Below the pieces are notes generated by a model. The model made no database searches and was not told where the DNA came from. It worked only from the letters and a program-made list of their open reading frames with translations. Below, piece by piece: positions 25,497 through 37,398 of a stretch of DNA of 64,000 bases. The translations under genes and the position numbers were made by a program. The stretch is from Aspergillus flavus (taxonomy: Eukaryota; Ascomycota; Eurotiomycetes; Eurotiales; Aspergillaceae). Positions within the stretch are counted from its first letter, which is position 1. Each line of letters starts with the position of its first letter. The DNA lies in the NCBI RefSeq assembly GCF_009017415.1, contig NC_092409.1, forward strand, positions 4,030,001 through 4,094,000, written 5' to 3'.

Positions 25497-26759
25497 ATTT
25501 GTCAAGTGCCCACGTGGCAAATGTAAAAAATGAAATGTTTCCCCGTTACTTGAGGTCAAGTGATGCTGTATTGTTGCACTTGGAAAGTATTTGTACTCGT
25601 CATAGATCTGAAAACGGTGATTCATAGAGACATTGGGCATTCCGTGGCCTGTATGTGGCGATACTGAAACAGTGGATGGTAGGGCAACTCCGCATGAAGA
25701 TCTTGATTTCCATGCTTTCTACCAGTCCATTCACATTTTGCCTACTATGACACCAATGCTTGTCTACCAATATGTTAACGTAGTCGTCTACATAAGCGAT
25801 GGAAGCCTTTTGTGAAGCGGATGCTGAACAAACCATACTGGTCGGAACTACTATCCTACAGGTTTCCAAGAATCCTATGTGTCAACCCTGTATATATCCC
25901 AGCTATTAGTGGTAGGGATCCATGGAAAATGACCTCGAACTTCATGTTTGTATGTGCAAACCTTGGACCTTCTCAAACAAGCCATTTGAAACAAGACCTA
26001 TAGATGGTTCGAGGAACCCATCTCCGTTCCACCCAATATTGAGTTGTGAGTCAATCAACTTCCGCATCGTCCACAAACGTAATGTGAGTCATAGTCTCCG
26101 AGCAAGCAGTTCGACATGATGTCACATATCATGTATGCACTGTACTGTATACTAGTAGGATTGGCGGAAGAGTAGGTGAGCTTCATACATTCCCAGCTAG
26201 ACATCCAAGCGCCCTATACTTCGGATAATCAGAGGTGATCTAGATTCTATAGCAATATATCCTTCCGAATATCCCAGGTCCTTGGAATAAGCATCACCGC
26301 AGAAGAGCCATGGTACACAACCAATAACTAATACACTGACCCAACCTTGGTTCAACATGTTTCACGGGAAATAACAACAAGGGTTCCCCAATTAGTCCCA
26401 TTCCCCTGGTACACTGAACGGGCCGCAGCTCCACAACTTAGTTTGTGTATCAAAGTGTGGAAGATCAAACCGCATGCGTACCAGGCAACAAAGAGAATCG
26501 ATCTATAGGGCGCTTGAATCTGGTTTCTGATAGGTGGAATACTATAGTGTTGCCTGTCATGTTACATTTTTATTTTTATTTTTTCGCCTCACAAATGGGG
26601 CACAGCCTTGTTGACAGGCATGTTTGTTCTTTTTGCCCCATCTACTTCATGTATCGGCTTATGTGTCGCTCAATATGATTCAATTCTTGTAAAGCTTATG
26701 CTAAAAGTAGAAACCACCAAGAAGTTGTCTGAGTTGGAGGGTGGTAAAAGCAATTAAAA

Positions 26760-26835
26760 AATAAGATAGAGAGAAAAAATGGAAAAGAAAAGAAAAGAGA
26801 AGAGAAGAGAAGATAGAGAGAGAAATAAAAAATCA
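26760..26835. repeat. Purine-rich (GA/AAAAG) simple repeat
   Basis: An almost pure A/G tract with repeating AAAAG and AGAAG/AGAG units on the plus strand. It is a degenerate microsatellite in an intergenic stretch. Confidence 0.85.
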
Positions 26836-27611
26836 TAGAAAGGAGGATGAGGCTCCAGAAAATGACCTGCATCAATATCGGAATCCACAGCCACCATCGG
26901 GGCAAAAGATTAGAGGCAGTTCTGAGTCGAAACCCCTGTTCATAGATGCAAGGCTGACATGGCGGCTGCCCCGAATATGTTGGGATTAAGATTGACTTCT
27001 GTACAGTTCCAAACAAGAATTTCGCCGCGCTACGTGTACCACCGATATTGGACAATTCAATGAGTAGGGAGTAGCGGACCGTGTAATTTAACCCTGCCGT
27101 ACATCCCGCAGGCTTGTCTTGCAGATGGGAAAAGGTCAGGAAATGCCGATAGGACCGTAATTTATTTAATCTTCCCCGCGATCTGCGGCTGCACAACTTA
27201 TTTGTAGTAGCATCTGGAGCTAAGGAATCTAGTGATCACCCTCATTTGTCTTCGGAAGAGTTGGCTGTGGATCCCGAAAGACCAGATAATTGTGATTACC
27301 CAGGGTCATGTATCAAAAACATTTGGATAAAAATGATCAGTAATGAGGGGATTACTCGGCCCTATCGAGGAAATTGTTCACCATCCCCCATGACCTGTAC
27401 GGGTGGTCATCCCGATGAAGCGACGCCCGATGCTCACGGGAACAGAGACCATTACTACTAACTAGTAAAGGTTCTAATAGATTACTCACGGGCACTAAAA
27501 GATCAGGGCCACTGGCAGCTCTGCCACACCCGCAGGCACCAGGAACTTTTTGTCATCTGCTTGGGCCTAACCAAACACCCCCGACCCCGCCTCCAATCAT
27601 CGATCCTCTCG

Positions 27612-27619
27612 TATAAATA
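27612..27619 (+). promoter_or_regulatory. TATA element of the NLR gene
   Basis: TATAAATA about 220 bases before the NLR start codon, preceded by a CCAAT (27592-27596) and a GC-rich CCCCGACCCCGCC block that could serve as CreA-type sites. Position and order look like a core promoter; there is no expression evidence. Confidence 0.45.
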
Positions 27620-27832
27620 CTTTGGCTTTCTCCCTGACCTGTACTTTCCACTCAACTACTCGCTACTCCGATTCTTTGCCCTTAGAAGCGTTGTCAAAAC
27701 TCAAACACGTCAAATTCCGATTCTGTTCGAGTACGCCGATCTGTGTCTTTCATATCACAGTTATTTCATACCCACCATTTCGCCACGATAACGTGTCGAC
27801 ACACCCTCGTGGGGGTGTGACTGCCATCTCGT

Positions 27833-30800
27833 ATGCCAGAGCTTGCCGCCCGAGTCAAGCAAATTGGCTTGACTCAGGTCTACTGCTCCAAGGAAAGACC
27901 TCTGGTTGATATTGTTCTTGTACATGGATTGAACGGCCATCCCTATAACACCTGGGCTACCCAAGGGAATCCACCCGTCTTCTGGCCAGCTGACCTTCTC
28001 CCGGAAGTGTTAGAGTCTAGCCGAGTGCGGATCTTGACATATGGATATAATGCGAATGTTGCATCTTTCACCGATGGCGCTTCAAGGGATCGCATTCACC
28101 ATCATGCAGAGACACTTGCTTCAGGCCTGGCGGCAAATCGCAATGTGAGTGACCCGACTTGTTATATCCAATGTACCATCTCTTTTCCTTTATTTTACAT
28201 TTATTTTGTCTTTACTTTAGCTTCACTTTGGCTTTACTTCGGCTTTATTTTGGTTTCACTTTACCTCTACTTTACAACTACTGGTCTATTATGAATATCA
28301 TATCCATTGCATCTTTAGTATTGCATTGTATTGGTTGCTAACTTCCTCCCCTGAATCTAGCTTCGAAGCTGTTCAGACCGCCCTATAATCTTTGTCTGTC
28401 ACTCACTAGGTGGCTTGGTGGTCAAACGTGCTCTGATTTACTGCAAAAACGTTTCGGATGCGAAAATCCAGCACCTGCGCTCGATCTATGTCTCCACCTA
28501 TGGAATCCTCTTCCTCGGAACGCCTCACAACGGCTCTGATATCGCGAAATGGGGCCTATTACTGCAGAACATCTGCAGTGCAGTTCTGCCCAAGAAGTAC
28601 ATGGAATCGTCCTCCCAGCTTGTCAAAGCTTTGAGAACGAACAATGAAACACTGCAGAATATTAACAGTCTATTTGCAGATATGATGAGCAGATATCATA
28701 TCTACTTCTTCCATGAGACCCTTTCAACTGATGTTAAGGGGACTCGTGAGTTGATAGTGGACGAAAGCTCGGCTGCGCCATATGCGGAAGGTGTAGAGCG
28801 CATGGGCATTGAAGCAGACCATCGGCATATGTGTAAGTTCGAGGACGATAACGCGCCTGGATATGAGGCAGTTGCCGAAGCTCTCCTACGATACTCCCGT
28901 GATGCTCCAGCTACCATCTTGGACCGATGGGCCGAGGAGGAACAGACCCGGAGAGCGGCAACACAAAACAAGCTCAAAGATCTTCTTAGGAATGGTAAGC
29001 ATGTTCAGATTCATACCTAACATTAGACGGCGGTGTAGCCGCAGCTTTCTAGTAGTCACAAAGCTGACCGGAACCAGAGAGGCCAGACAGTACTTCGCAA
29101 ATGGAGGGGAGCGAGCCGGATCTCCGCAAAATTGGTAGGACACAATTTCTTCCTGCAAATACTTCCGCTACTTCTTCTGTTACTATGAGGGAATATGAGG
29201 TCGAGGAGCCCCCGGAGCATTTATATGCTAGTAAGCACATCTAAGTCCCACTATCATCTCTGCGTGCGTGACAAAAATGCATGAAAGTGATGGACAAAAA
29301 ACGGGAAAAAAAAAGGAAAAAGAAAAGGAAATGTCTTGAGAGGTTCCATTGGTTTTACTTTGATGTCATGCATTTATTTGTCTTCCTTCTTTCTTATTAT
29401 TCTCTTACTCCCCTAAGCGAAGTGCTTTTATCTTTGATAAGTTTCTGTACTATAATGTCCTATCATATAAGGCATGTCAACGAAGTTACAGTCAGATTAT
29501 GCTGACTTTTCTGGTTCCTAGGTAACACCGTTCCTCCTCTGATCAGCCTGCCTCCGAACAGCGGAAGACAATCCCCTGTATCCGACATGGCTGGAAGTGT
29601 AACACTTACAGTACCCAAAAGGGAGCTATTTGTGGTGCCGCCAGGGTTTCATCCAAACGCATCCTTTTTTGGAATGCAGAAAGAGCTTGAAATACTTCAT
29701 TCTAGGCTGTACAAGGCAAAGAACAGAGCAGAGCGCCTCATGGCCGTTCTTGTCTGCGGAGTTCCTGGTTCAGGAAAGTCACACCTCGCACGCCAATATA
29801 TCTGGAGCCAACGTAAAAAATATCCTGGTGGCGTCTTCTGGGTCGATGCGAAAACGCGCGAATCAACCGCCAAGTGTTTCTGGGATATTGCACAAGCGGC
29901 TATGCTGACAGAAGCTCAGGACTTGCAACAGCCTCAGAAGTATGTAGAGGCCGTTCGAAACTGGCTACAAGTCCGTGAAGAATGGCTCCTAATTTTTGAT
30001 GGCATCTCGTTCGATCATGACGACGACCTCAACAATTTCCGACAATTCCTTCCCTTCAACAAAAATTGTAGTATTATCTACACATCTGTGGATAAGACGT
30101 TGCGGAAGAAGCAACGCTTATATGAGCCATACTGCCTGCAGATTAAACCCCTCCAGGTTGAAGATGCATGCAAGCTTCTCTTCAAAGACCTCGGTATCAG
30201 AAAGCCAACCCCGAGCCAAATCCGCAAAGCTACTGAACTGGTAACTCACTACGAATGTCTCCCTCTGGCTATTCATGCAATCAGTCACCGTCTCAGTGCG
30301 ACATCTAAATCTATCGACAAATACCACGTCAACTCCCACTTGACGGACGAGAAACTCGCAGAGCCATTTTTGAGCATTATGCATGACTTGTATCGAATTG
30401 GGCACTTCGAAGCGTTGAACTTGATTAACATTTTGTCATTTTTCGGTCATCATGTCCCGGTTGGCTTGATTAACCTGGGGAAGGCTGCCCTGGAGACGTG
30501 GCACGTCGACATCCTAACCAGTAGTAGACCTGGTGAGCAAGGGGATATTGACACAACATTGGGGATCCTTATCCGATACGGACTCATAGAAAGACACACG
30601 GATGCTTATGCGCTCCATCCAAAAGCGCTATCACCGAGATCTGAAAAGGATGAGATCTTAGACATAGCGGCAGTTGCCCCCGATCTATCGGAATCGCAAA
30701 CAGAAAGTAGCCAAGATGCATCCTTTTCTGTCTATCAGAGTTCCGGCTCTATTGACCTGATCAAAATCCATAGCGTTGTACAAGGCTTCTGTCGAGATGA

Positions 30801-32931
30801 GCTTAAGATCATGGACGAGGAACGAAGAAAATCCTTTTCTACAAATGCAACCAATTCGGACGCTGGCTTTTATGATTCCTGGCTGGTAGTTGCCACCCGC
30901 GTCTTCTGCATGTCCTATGAGCACGCAAAGAAGCGGATGGACCGCCTTGATGACTATGGCTTAGTGAAAGATTATCGTGAATATGAAATGCACGCGTCAA
31001 AGTTGCTGGATAACTTTCCCAAGAAATCCTCAAAGGAGCCAAAGACACTTCGAGAAGTTCGGCATGACCTCGGGCAAGTCATGAGGAGTATCAGTAATGA
31101 AATAGAGAAAATTTCGCCAAGTTCATCACAGGAAAGCGTTCGCAAACAGCGATCTGTCTTTGATCGGTCGAGCAGTTCTTCGTCGTCTGCGCCCGAGTCT
31201 GCAACAGATGAAGGGCCGTCGCGAACCTTAACATGGGAATTCAGTGATATGGTAGAGCGGAAGGCTGAATCACCGGAAGAGATGCCAATCTCGCCGCCCC
31301 ATTTCAACTTGAAGCCGTTTCTCCCTCACATCTTCCGATGGTCCAAGGGAGATGATGAGAAAGGGTACGAAAGCGACGGCGAAGGGTTACAAGCTATCCA
31401 TCGAACGTCCCCGGCACTGTCGCAGGTTAGTCAGGCAACGGAGAGACCAAAGTCTTCACGATCTTCCAGTGCTGCACATACTACAGATGATCAAGAATGG
31501 CAGGTAGTAGAGAAGTCTCCCAGACTCAAAGCAAGTAGGGATAGGCGTCCGAAGCAGAGACCAAAGTTCCCACGCAGCGCCTGGGGTATAAAGCCAGCAG
31601 CTCCTATTCTGAGGATATTCCCAGTCGAAGGAAGAAGCGCATCGAGTAGTATCCTGGAGAAAGGAAGTCGAAGCAGCTCCATCATTTCTGCTTCCGAGGC
31701 CCTAACGGCCGTTCATAACGCAAGCCCACCATCAGCTCACGAGAAGTTCGGGAAAGCAGTGAATGACAGGCTTATGTTGCATAAGGAAAATGTACCAACG
31801 TATGCTACAGTGGCTGCTAGGCGCACCCAGGACGCTGCCGCCTCATCGAAACAGCGGTCATCATCGACGCCCGGTGGACAGACACGTCCCAAACTCCTAA
31901 GACTGAAAAGCAAATCCTCCGGTGGCTCCCTTCACAGCCGATTGGGCAACGCGCCGCTGTTACCATTACCTCCTGATCTCAAATCAGACCCAATGAGTCG
32001 ATCAACATACAGTGAGCCAGACCAGGCGTATCTCACCCATCAATTAAACGCCTTAGACCTGAGGACACCGCATGATTCTCGGTACCGTTCTCGGCACCTG
32101 TCTACGGTAAGGGCAATGGGCGCTGTCGACATGTCCGCAAGTACCCCTTCGGTTCTGACCTACCTGCCTCCTCTTCCGTACGACAATAATATTGAGGTCA
32201 GTTATTCTCGTCGAGTGAGCGCTACGACTCAAACGGCAACTGTCAGTCAGCCGCTGGCCAGCTTTAATCCAATAACGCATCCGTCTGCCATCATGCCCGG
32301 CGCATCTCCACCACCTTCTGTGGCTGCGGAGGCACCTACTGGATACGCATCCGATCCGGCACCTGAACCAATGTCTCGAGGTGGATCAGCGCAGTCCCAT
32401 CAGTCTTGGGCCACCGAGCCAGTTCGTTATCCGCCCAGACTCTCTCCAATGCCTTCGAATGCGCAAACTGCAATATCACCCGGTATGTCTCATATCCTGC
32501 CTCAGCAACAAACGCTAGCCAATGCTGGAAGTTGGATACGAGATGCTCATACCCAAGGAATTGCGAGTGCACTTCAAGCAGATATTATTACCTGTGCCCC
32601 ACCGACTCAAGCAAACCTGAGACCGATCCCCCCGTTGGACGAACGTTTTGGTGCAGGTACCGCTTGGGACCCTGAACCACCGCCAACCCTGCACTTTGGC
32701 GCCCATCGAGTAGACGTGCGCGATGCTCGCCAAAGGCTTGAGGGATACGGAGTATACGGGACTCAGACGGTGCAGCACGCTGTACCTTACAGTCTCTATC
32801 ACGCAAACCGGTCAGGGCCCCTGGCTCATCATGAGCTCGGTCTCCAGCCACAAGAGCTGCATGGTATGCGTGCCCGGAGTGGCAGCTCTCCTACTCGGCC
32901 TGGATCTGACGGGTTAGGGGTAAATTGGTGA
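27833..32931 (+). CDS. NLR-like (STAND) protein: serine-esterase domain + NB-ARC + disordered C-terminus
   Basis: Four exons (27833-28144, 28361-28994, 29078-29230, 29522-32931) join in frame to 1502 residues. Residues about 25-270 form an alpha/beta-hydrolase of the SesB/PGAP1 type: HGLNGHPYNTW with His at residue 31, nucleophile elbow CHSLGG with Ser119, FLGTPHNGSD, and DHRHMCKF with the likely catalytic His258. A linker carried by exon 3 leads into the NB-ARC module: P-loop GVPGSGKS at about residue 446, a Walker B-like WLLIFDG near 525, and a CLPLAI block near 610. A winged-helix-like segment follows (LINILSFFGHHVPVGLI). After about residue 830 the protein has no visible TPR, ankyrin or WD repeats. 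It is Ser/Pro-rich and apparently disordered for over 600 residues. In fungi such receptors are linked to heterokaryon incompatibility and regulated cell death; esterase activity here is inferred from intact motifs. Exon 3 boundaries are the least certain. Confidence 0.88.
28194..28275 (+). repeat. 11-nt tandem repeat in intron 1 of the NLR gene
   Basis: Seven consecutive 11-base units with consensus TTTGGCTTTAC, followed by a partial unit (TTTAC). The units diverge by one to four bases each but keep exact 11-base spacing. The array fills much of the 216-nt first intron (28145-28360). Confidence 0.85.
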
Positions 32932-33510
32932 TTTCGCAGAATGTGGGGCACACATATCAGATGCTCAGGAAGCATTCTCCCAGACGAACCAAACAACAAC
33001 AGAGAAGAAGATCGGAACGGAAAGACCAAGAGACGTATATACCCGAGTGATGATTGGGCGGCTACAACCCGGAGTTTGGACAGAACATGGGAATCATTAT
33101 TGTTTAGACGAGTTGCATTGACTACGATGAGACGGCGTTCATGGATAACGAGTGATGATCACGGTTGCATATGCATTAATTGTAGTTTTCGGTTTTGTCT
33201 AGAAGGCTGGATTGTCCTGGTATCGCATATACTAAGCATCAATATAGGACTAATTAATGGAACATTGCATATTTTCATATGATATAGTCGTGCAAACCTT
33301 TCAATTTCTTGTATATAATCAGGGATATAGGTACATATGGAATAGAAAATCATCATCTAGCCCAAGAGAGGGCACATCATAAGCGGGATGTAATTACTTC
33401 TCTTGCGCGCAGCACAAGCACGCCCAAACAGGGCCAAAGAATCGTCCATTTTGTACAATTTCGCTTCACCGAAGCTCCACAGTCCCAGAGATCAAACCAA
33501 CACCCCCAGA
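32932..33510. other. Convergent 3' region
   Basis: Lies between the NLR stop and the stop of the minus-strand mannosyltransferase. AT-rich in 33140-33360. No gene seen. Confidence 0.5.
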
Positions 33511-34929
33511 TTAACGAAAGATAGTATTCCAATAATCCTCGACCTTTTCACAGATCCCCGTCTGTCCCTTCCAACTAATACTCTTGCCCTCAAGCGCACA
33601 CGCCGTCCACCGAATCTCCTTCCACAACTGACGCTGCAGATCCGGCTCAAACGAATCAATCACATCGTCCGGAGCCGTCCACGCCAACGTATAGCTGCCA
33701 TCCTCCTTCACCACGGGTCCGTTATCCGAGAACACCGTCGCGGGATTGAACTTGGGGAAGTTGATATGCACGAAGAACGGTTTCGGCGCCGGAACGCTGG
33801 CCCCCTTGATCCGCCACTCGCCCTTCTTGGTCAAGGCGTAGTCCTCCATCGGGCTATACTGAACCATGGTCGAGCCGGCGAATCCATCGTTCGTGTGACG
33901 GCCCAGCGCGCGGATGGGCTCACTGACCTGGTAAAAAGGTTCGTTGAAGACCATCGCGGCCGCGATGAAGGTCTCCTTGTCGCCTTCGCCTGCTGCGCCC
34001 TGCGAGAGGAGCGGGTAGTAATACCCGGGCCCCCAGTAGTTATAGTAGGCAACAAGAAGTAGGGTCCTGAGATGCGAGCGCTTGGATATAAACACCTCGC
34101 CCGACTCCGTCGATTGCCGGATATTCGGCGCGGGTCTCTCCTGCGACGAGATCGTATAGTACAGAGGTGAGGCAGTGGGTCCCCAGAAATCTGGCCAGGT
34201 GATCAGACCCTTGGATTTGAAGGGCTCGCTGGTGAACGCCAGCTCGGGCTTCTGGAGCGGGAAGGCATCCGCGTCGAGGAAGAGGATCTCCTCAAAGGAG
34301 GAGAAGAGCATAGCGAACGGCTTGTACTGGTACTTCTCGATCTTGGTCTTGCTGTCCGGCACCGTATCCAGGATCTCGGAGAGCAGGACGCATTTGGCGT
34401 TCAGGGACGGTAGCACTACCTGGCAGATGAAGCCGTCGTACTCCTCCCAGTCGGCGAGGAATACTTCCATGGGTAGATTGGAACCTGTCTGCCGCAGCAT
34501 TCGTAACGAGATTACTAGCACGGGTAGATACGAGCCGCCCGCGGTTGAGACTATTCCCCGCGTGCCGGGTTCGTAGGCCAGTGCTGGGGGTTCCTTGGCG
34601 ATGGCGTGTACGAACTTGCTGTGTGCGTGTTTCATTTTCAGGACGTCTTCGTCTGGCATTGATGTGAGGTTGGGTGGTTGTTCGGTGGTTTTGGGGTCGA
34701 AGCCAACTGATTCTGCCTTGCCGAGTCGTTCTGGGGGGTCGCAGTTTGGTCTCCATTGTTTTAACAGGGGTTGGAACTGGCGCCAGAACTCGCCGTGGGC
34801 GGCTGAGCTGACATGATTGTGTTCTCCTGAATGTGACCCATAATGGGAGACGAGCCAGATGAAGATGGCCACCAGACCCAGGGCGAGGAGCGTCGTTCGC
34901 CGCCGACCTTGTGGTCGAGAGGGGGCCAT
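33511..34929 (-). CDS. Golgi alpha-mannosyltransferase, GT71 (Mnn2/Mnn1 family)
   Basis: A single exon encodes 472 residues. The topology is type II: a short basic cytosolic tail (SRPQGRRR), one membrane helix (TTLLALGLVAIFIWLV), a stem region, then a lumenal catalytic domain. The domain starts with TRGIVSTAGGSYLPVLVISLRMLR and carries the metal-binding DxD as LFLDADAFPL at about residue 220. The blocks RQSTESGEVFISK and ETFIAAAMVF follow and are typical of the family. These enzymes add alpha-1,2 or alpha-1,3 mannose to N-glycan outer chains or other mannans in the Golgi. Linkage specificity cannot be read from sequence. The start is the first ATG, and the membrane helix directly follows it. 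Confidence 0.88.
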   Translation of the reverse strand: MAPSRPQGRRRTTLLALGLVAIFIWLVSHYGSHSGEHNHVSSAAHGEFWRQFQPLLKQWRPNCDPPERLGKAESVGFDPKTTEQPPNLTSMPDEDVLKMKHAHSKFVHAIAKEPPALAYEPGTRGIVSTAGGSYLPVLVISLRMLRQTGSNLPMEVFLADWEEYDGFICQVVLPSLNAKCVLLSEILDTVPDSKTKIEKYQYKPFAMLFSSFEEILFLDADAFPLQKPELAFTSEPFKSKGLITWPDFWGPTASPLYYTISSQERPAPNIRQSTESGEVFISKRSHLRTLLLVAYYNYWGPGYYYPLLSQGAAGEGDKETFIAAAMVFNEPFYQVSEPIRALGRHTNDGFAGSTMVQYSPMEDYALTKKGEWRIKGASVPAPKPFFVHINFPKFNPATVFSDNGPVVKEDGSYTLAWTAPDDVIDSFEPDLQRQLWKEIRWTACALEGKSISWKGQTGICEKVEDYWNTIFR

Positions 34930-35920
34930 GGTTGGGGGTGAAGAGATTAGATTATGTTCTTCGGGGATTCATGATTATATATCTAATTAGATCGGACCGG
35001 ATAATGAACCGGGTCACAATGTCAATGAACCTATGCGGCTAAACGACTGGCAATAAATAGATCTGCCAGAGGGGGCGAGCTGGCCCACCGACCAAAGAAA
35101 GTCGGCGTTCCAGGGCTGAAGTCCATTGGTTCCAGTAGAGTTAGTGTGTTTTAAAAGGTCCAGGGCCTCTTTTTGTAAGACAACAAGGGTTCTTTTAGTG
35201 GGCCTGGGCCCAAGCTCGTATCACCGGGAACCTATCGAGATCGACTGGTTTCGGGAGTGTGTCGTTAAGGTCCGTGGAGTATCGGTCTTACCAATGCTGA
35301 CTGAGGTCAGCTGTTTCGTGTTTCTTAATTTCTCTTGTTCTTCCTGGTCGCCAACGAAATGTTTGTTTCCTAAAGTCTAGCCCTGTCACCCTACATTAGC
35401 GATGAGGACTAATTTGTATCCTATGATTAGGATCTGCTCCTCTGCTTACCGCGTCAAGATAGGGCACCGGAAGCTAACTGCCCTAGTGTCATGTCAGTAG
35501 ACAACCGGTTGCCCTAGTCCAACAAAGCTACATCCAATGATGAATCTCTCTCTACGTGCTCCCAAAATTAGTGGCCTGAGCTATAGATACCCTTGACCAT
35601 AACATATGCTGTGTACAGGGTTCCATCTACAAAGTAGTCCTTTGAGATGCGACAAACATCTTCACCAGCGCATTTGCTTGAAAAGTGATGCTGACCGTTC
35701 GAGAACACCCATATCGCGTAGAAGGTCGCTGAAGTTTACCACCCATACTCTCTGAGCATGTATAACTTCTTTGAGAGCCCTCGATGCTGCGAACTGTTCG
35801 CTCGAAGAGAGGGCATGGGACCGGGTTCTCGGAGAATAATAGCACCTTCTCCGACTGTTTGAACGGAGGGCCTGTCAACATAAACATAACTACAACCCGT
35901 CTGTTGTTGCCAAATTCGAA
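34930..35920. other. Intergenic region between mannosyltransferase and kinase pseudogene
   Basis: About 1 kb with no supportable gene. It carries the mannosyltransferase promoter on the minus strand. Short open frames at 35627-35969 have no family support. Confidence 0.5.
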
Positions 35921-37398
35921 ATGTTCGCTTACCATCGACCTCCTGCGAAACTAGTGCGAGTTCTTCCATCCGTTCCTAGTTCCAGGTTGGTTTCTCGAGC
36001 CATGTCTTCCTTCATGCGAGAAGAGAACCAAAGTCCGGATTATGATCCTAAGAAATATTATCCTGCTTCTGTTGGGGAGACTATAGCCAGGCGATACCGC
36101 ATCATTTCAAAGCTCGGCTGGGGTGCAAATGCGACCGTCTGGCTAGCCTAAGACACAACTCGGTCAGTTCGCCCATCCCTCTATGCCGGTTTTTTTTAAT
36201 TAACACTGTAAAGTTGGGTGTGGCAGTCAAGCCGATATGTGACGTTAAAAATTACAAACTGTGGCAAAGAAGAACAACGATCTGCCAAGGAGGAAGTAGA
36301 AATGTCACGATATATCTCTCAGCTGCGATCTAATCAAAAGGGTCGGGCATACGTTCGGCTTGTTCAAGAGTCCTTTAACATCTGAGGCGCGCTGGGGAGC
36401 ACTTATACTTGGTATTTGAACCATTAAGGGAACCACTCTGGCTTTTGGGGAAACACCTTGGGAGCAACGGTGTGCCTCCCGCTGTCCTAAAGCCGTTTTT
36501 AAGATTATTGCTCCAGGGTCTCGATTTCCTCCATTCCGAGTGTCATATTATACATACAGGTAGGTTCCTTCTAAGTTGTTCCCTATCCGGTCATCCTCTC
36601 TCTAATGATAGCGAAGATCTCAAGGCAGATAAATTTCTTTTGGGATTCGAAGACTCTGATGTTCTTGAGAATTATGCCCGCCAACAAGAAAGCAATCCTG
36701 CTCCGTTTCGGGACAATGATAGTCATCCTGTATTTCAGTCTCGTCCGGATTTCGGGCCTTTGAGGAAAGGGATGGGCCGGGTTCAAATTAGCGACTTCAG
36801 TGCGGCTGTTTTTGGCGACATCTTTCAAGCCTCATAACCATGATATTCAACCCCAGCCCTTTTGTGCACCAGAGGTACTTTTAAAGGCAACATGGACATA
36901 TAGTGCAGATATATGGAACTTGGGCACCATGGTATGGCCCTTAAGAAGATACTTGCACAAGTCACTGATACCTTGCTCCTATAAAGCTATGGGAGCTTCT
37001 TGCAGATGATATTTTTTTTGATGGACTAGACTCCAGGAGCGGCAGGTATTCGCGAGTCAAACACATAGCCCAGATGATACGGCTGCTTGGTCCGCCTCCA
37101 CTGCAGTTACTGGAAAGGGCTGACCAAGACATATGCTCCGAACTCTTCTCCGGCCATGGTATAATGTCTGCCACTTCAATATCTCGGGCGATGACTAAGT
37201 GTTGATTTAGGAGAGTTCAAATTTCCAGATATCGTTCCATCTGAGGAATATAATCTTTCAAACCTTACACCATTTGTCCACGGGGAAGACAAACGGCTTC
37301 TCCTTGAATTTGTGGGCAAGATGCTGCGCTGGGAGCCAGCAGATCGGGCAACGGCTAGGGAACTATACAATGACCCCTGGCTAGATTTTAAGCCTTGA
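35921..37398 (+). pseudogene. Broken SRPK-like protein kinase
   Basis: The sequence is still readable as an SR-protein-kinase-like enzyme of the kind found in many copies in Aspergillus: YYPASVGETIARRYRIISKLGWGANATVWLA (Gly-rich loop), then SSRYVTLKITN (VAIK-like lysine), LVFEPLREPLW, LDFLHSECHIIHT joining DLKADKFL across an intron, ISDFSAAV, PFCAPEVLL, ADIWNLG and the C-terminal RATARELYNDPWL. Lesions: TAA at 36149-36151 right after VWLA, TGA at 36383-36385, a frameshift near 36392-36396 and another near 36820. The metal-binding DFG reads DFS and the catalytic-loop Asn reads Lys, further signs of lost function. Four introns still have usable borders. The end is the TGA at 37396. Splicing around the stop codons cannot restore the frame at all four lesions. 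Confidence 0.85.

Larger units (their letters stand above)
25497..27832. other. Gene-free 2.3-kb stretch upstream of the NLR gene
   Basis: I find no gene with family support. Features seen: a purine-rich simple repeat at about 26760-26835, a CACGTGG element near 25510, a GC-rich CCCCGACCCCGCC block near 27579-27597 and a TATA element at 27612-27619 upstream of the NLR gene. An open frame on the minus strand (26696-27196) runs through the simple repeat and looks spurious. Confidence 0.5.

Noticed and set aside
26696..27196. Minus-strand open frame of 166 codons with a hydrophobic tail
   Set aside because: The hydrophobic part is the translation of a purine/pyrimidine simple repeat, and no family motif is seen.
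35627..35969. Minus-strand open frames beside the kinase pseudogene
   Set aside because: They lie antisense to the start of the pseudogene and have no recognisable motif.
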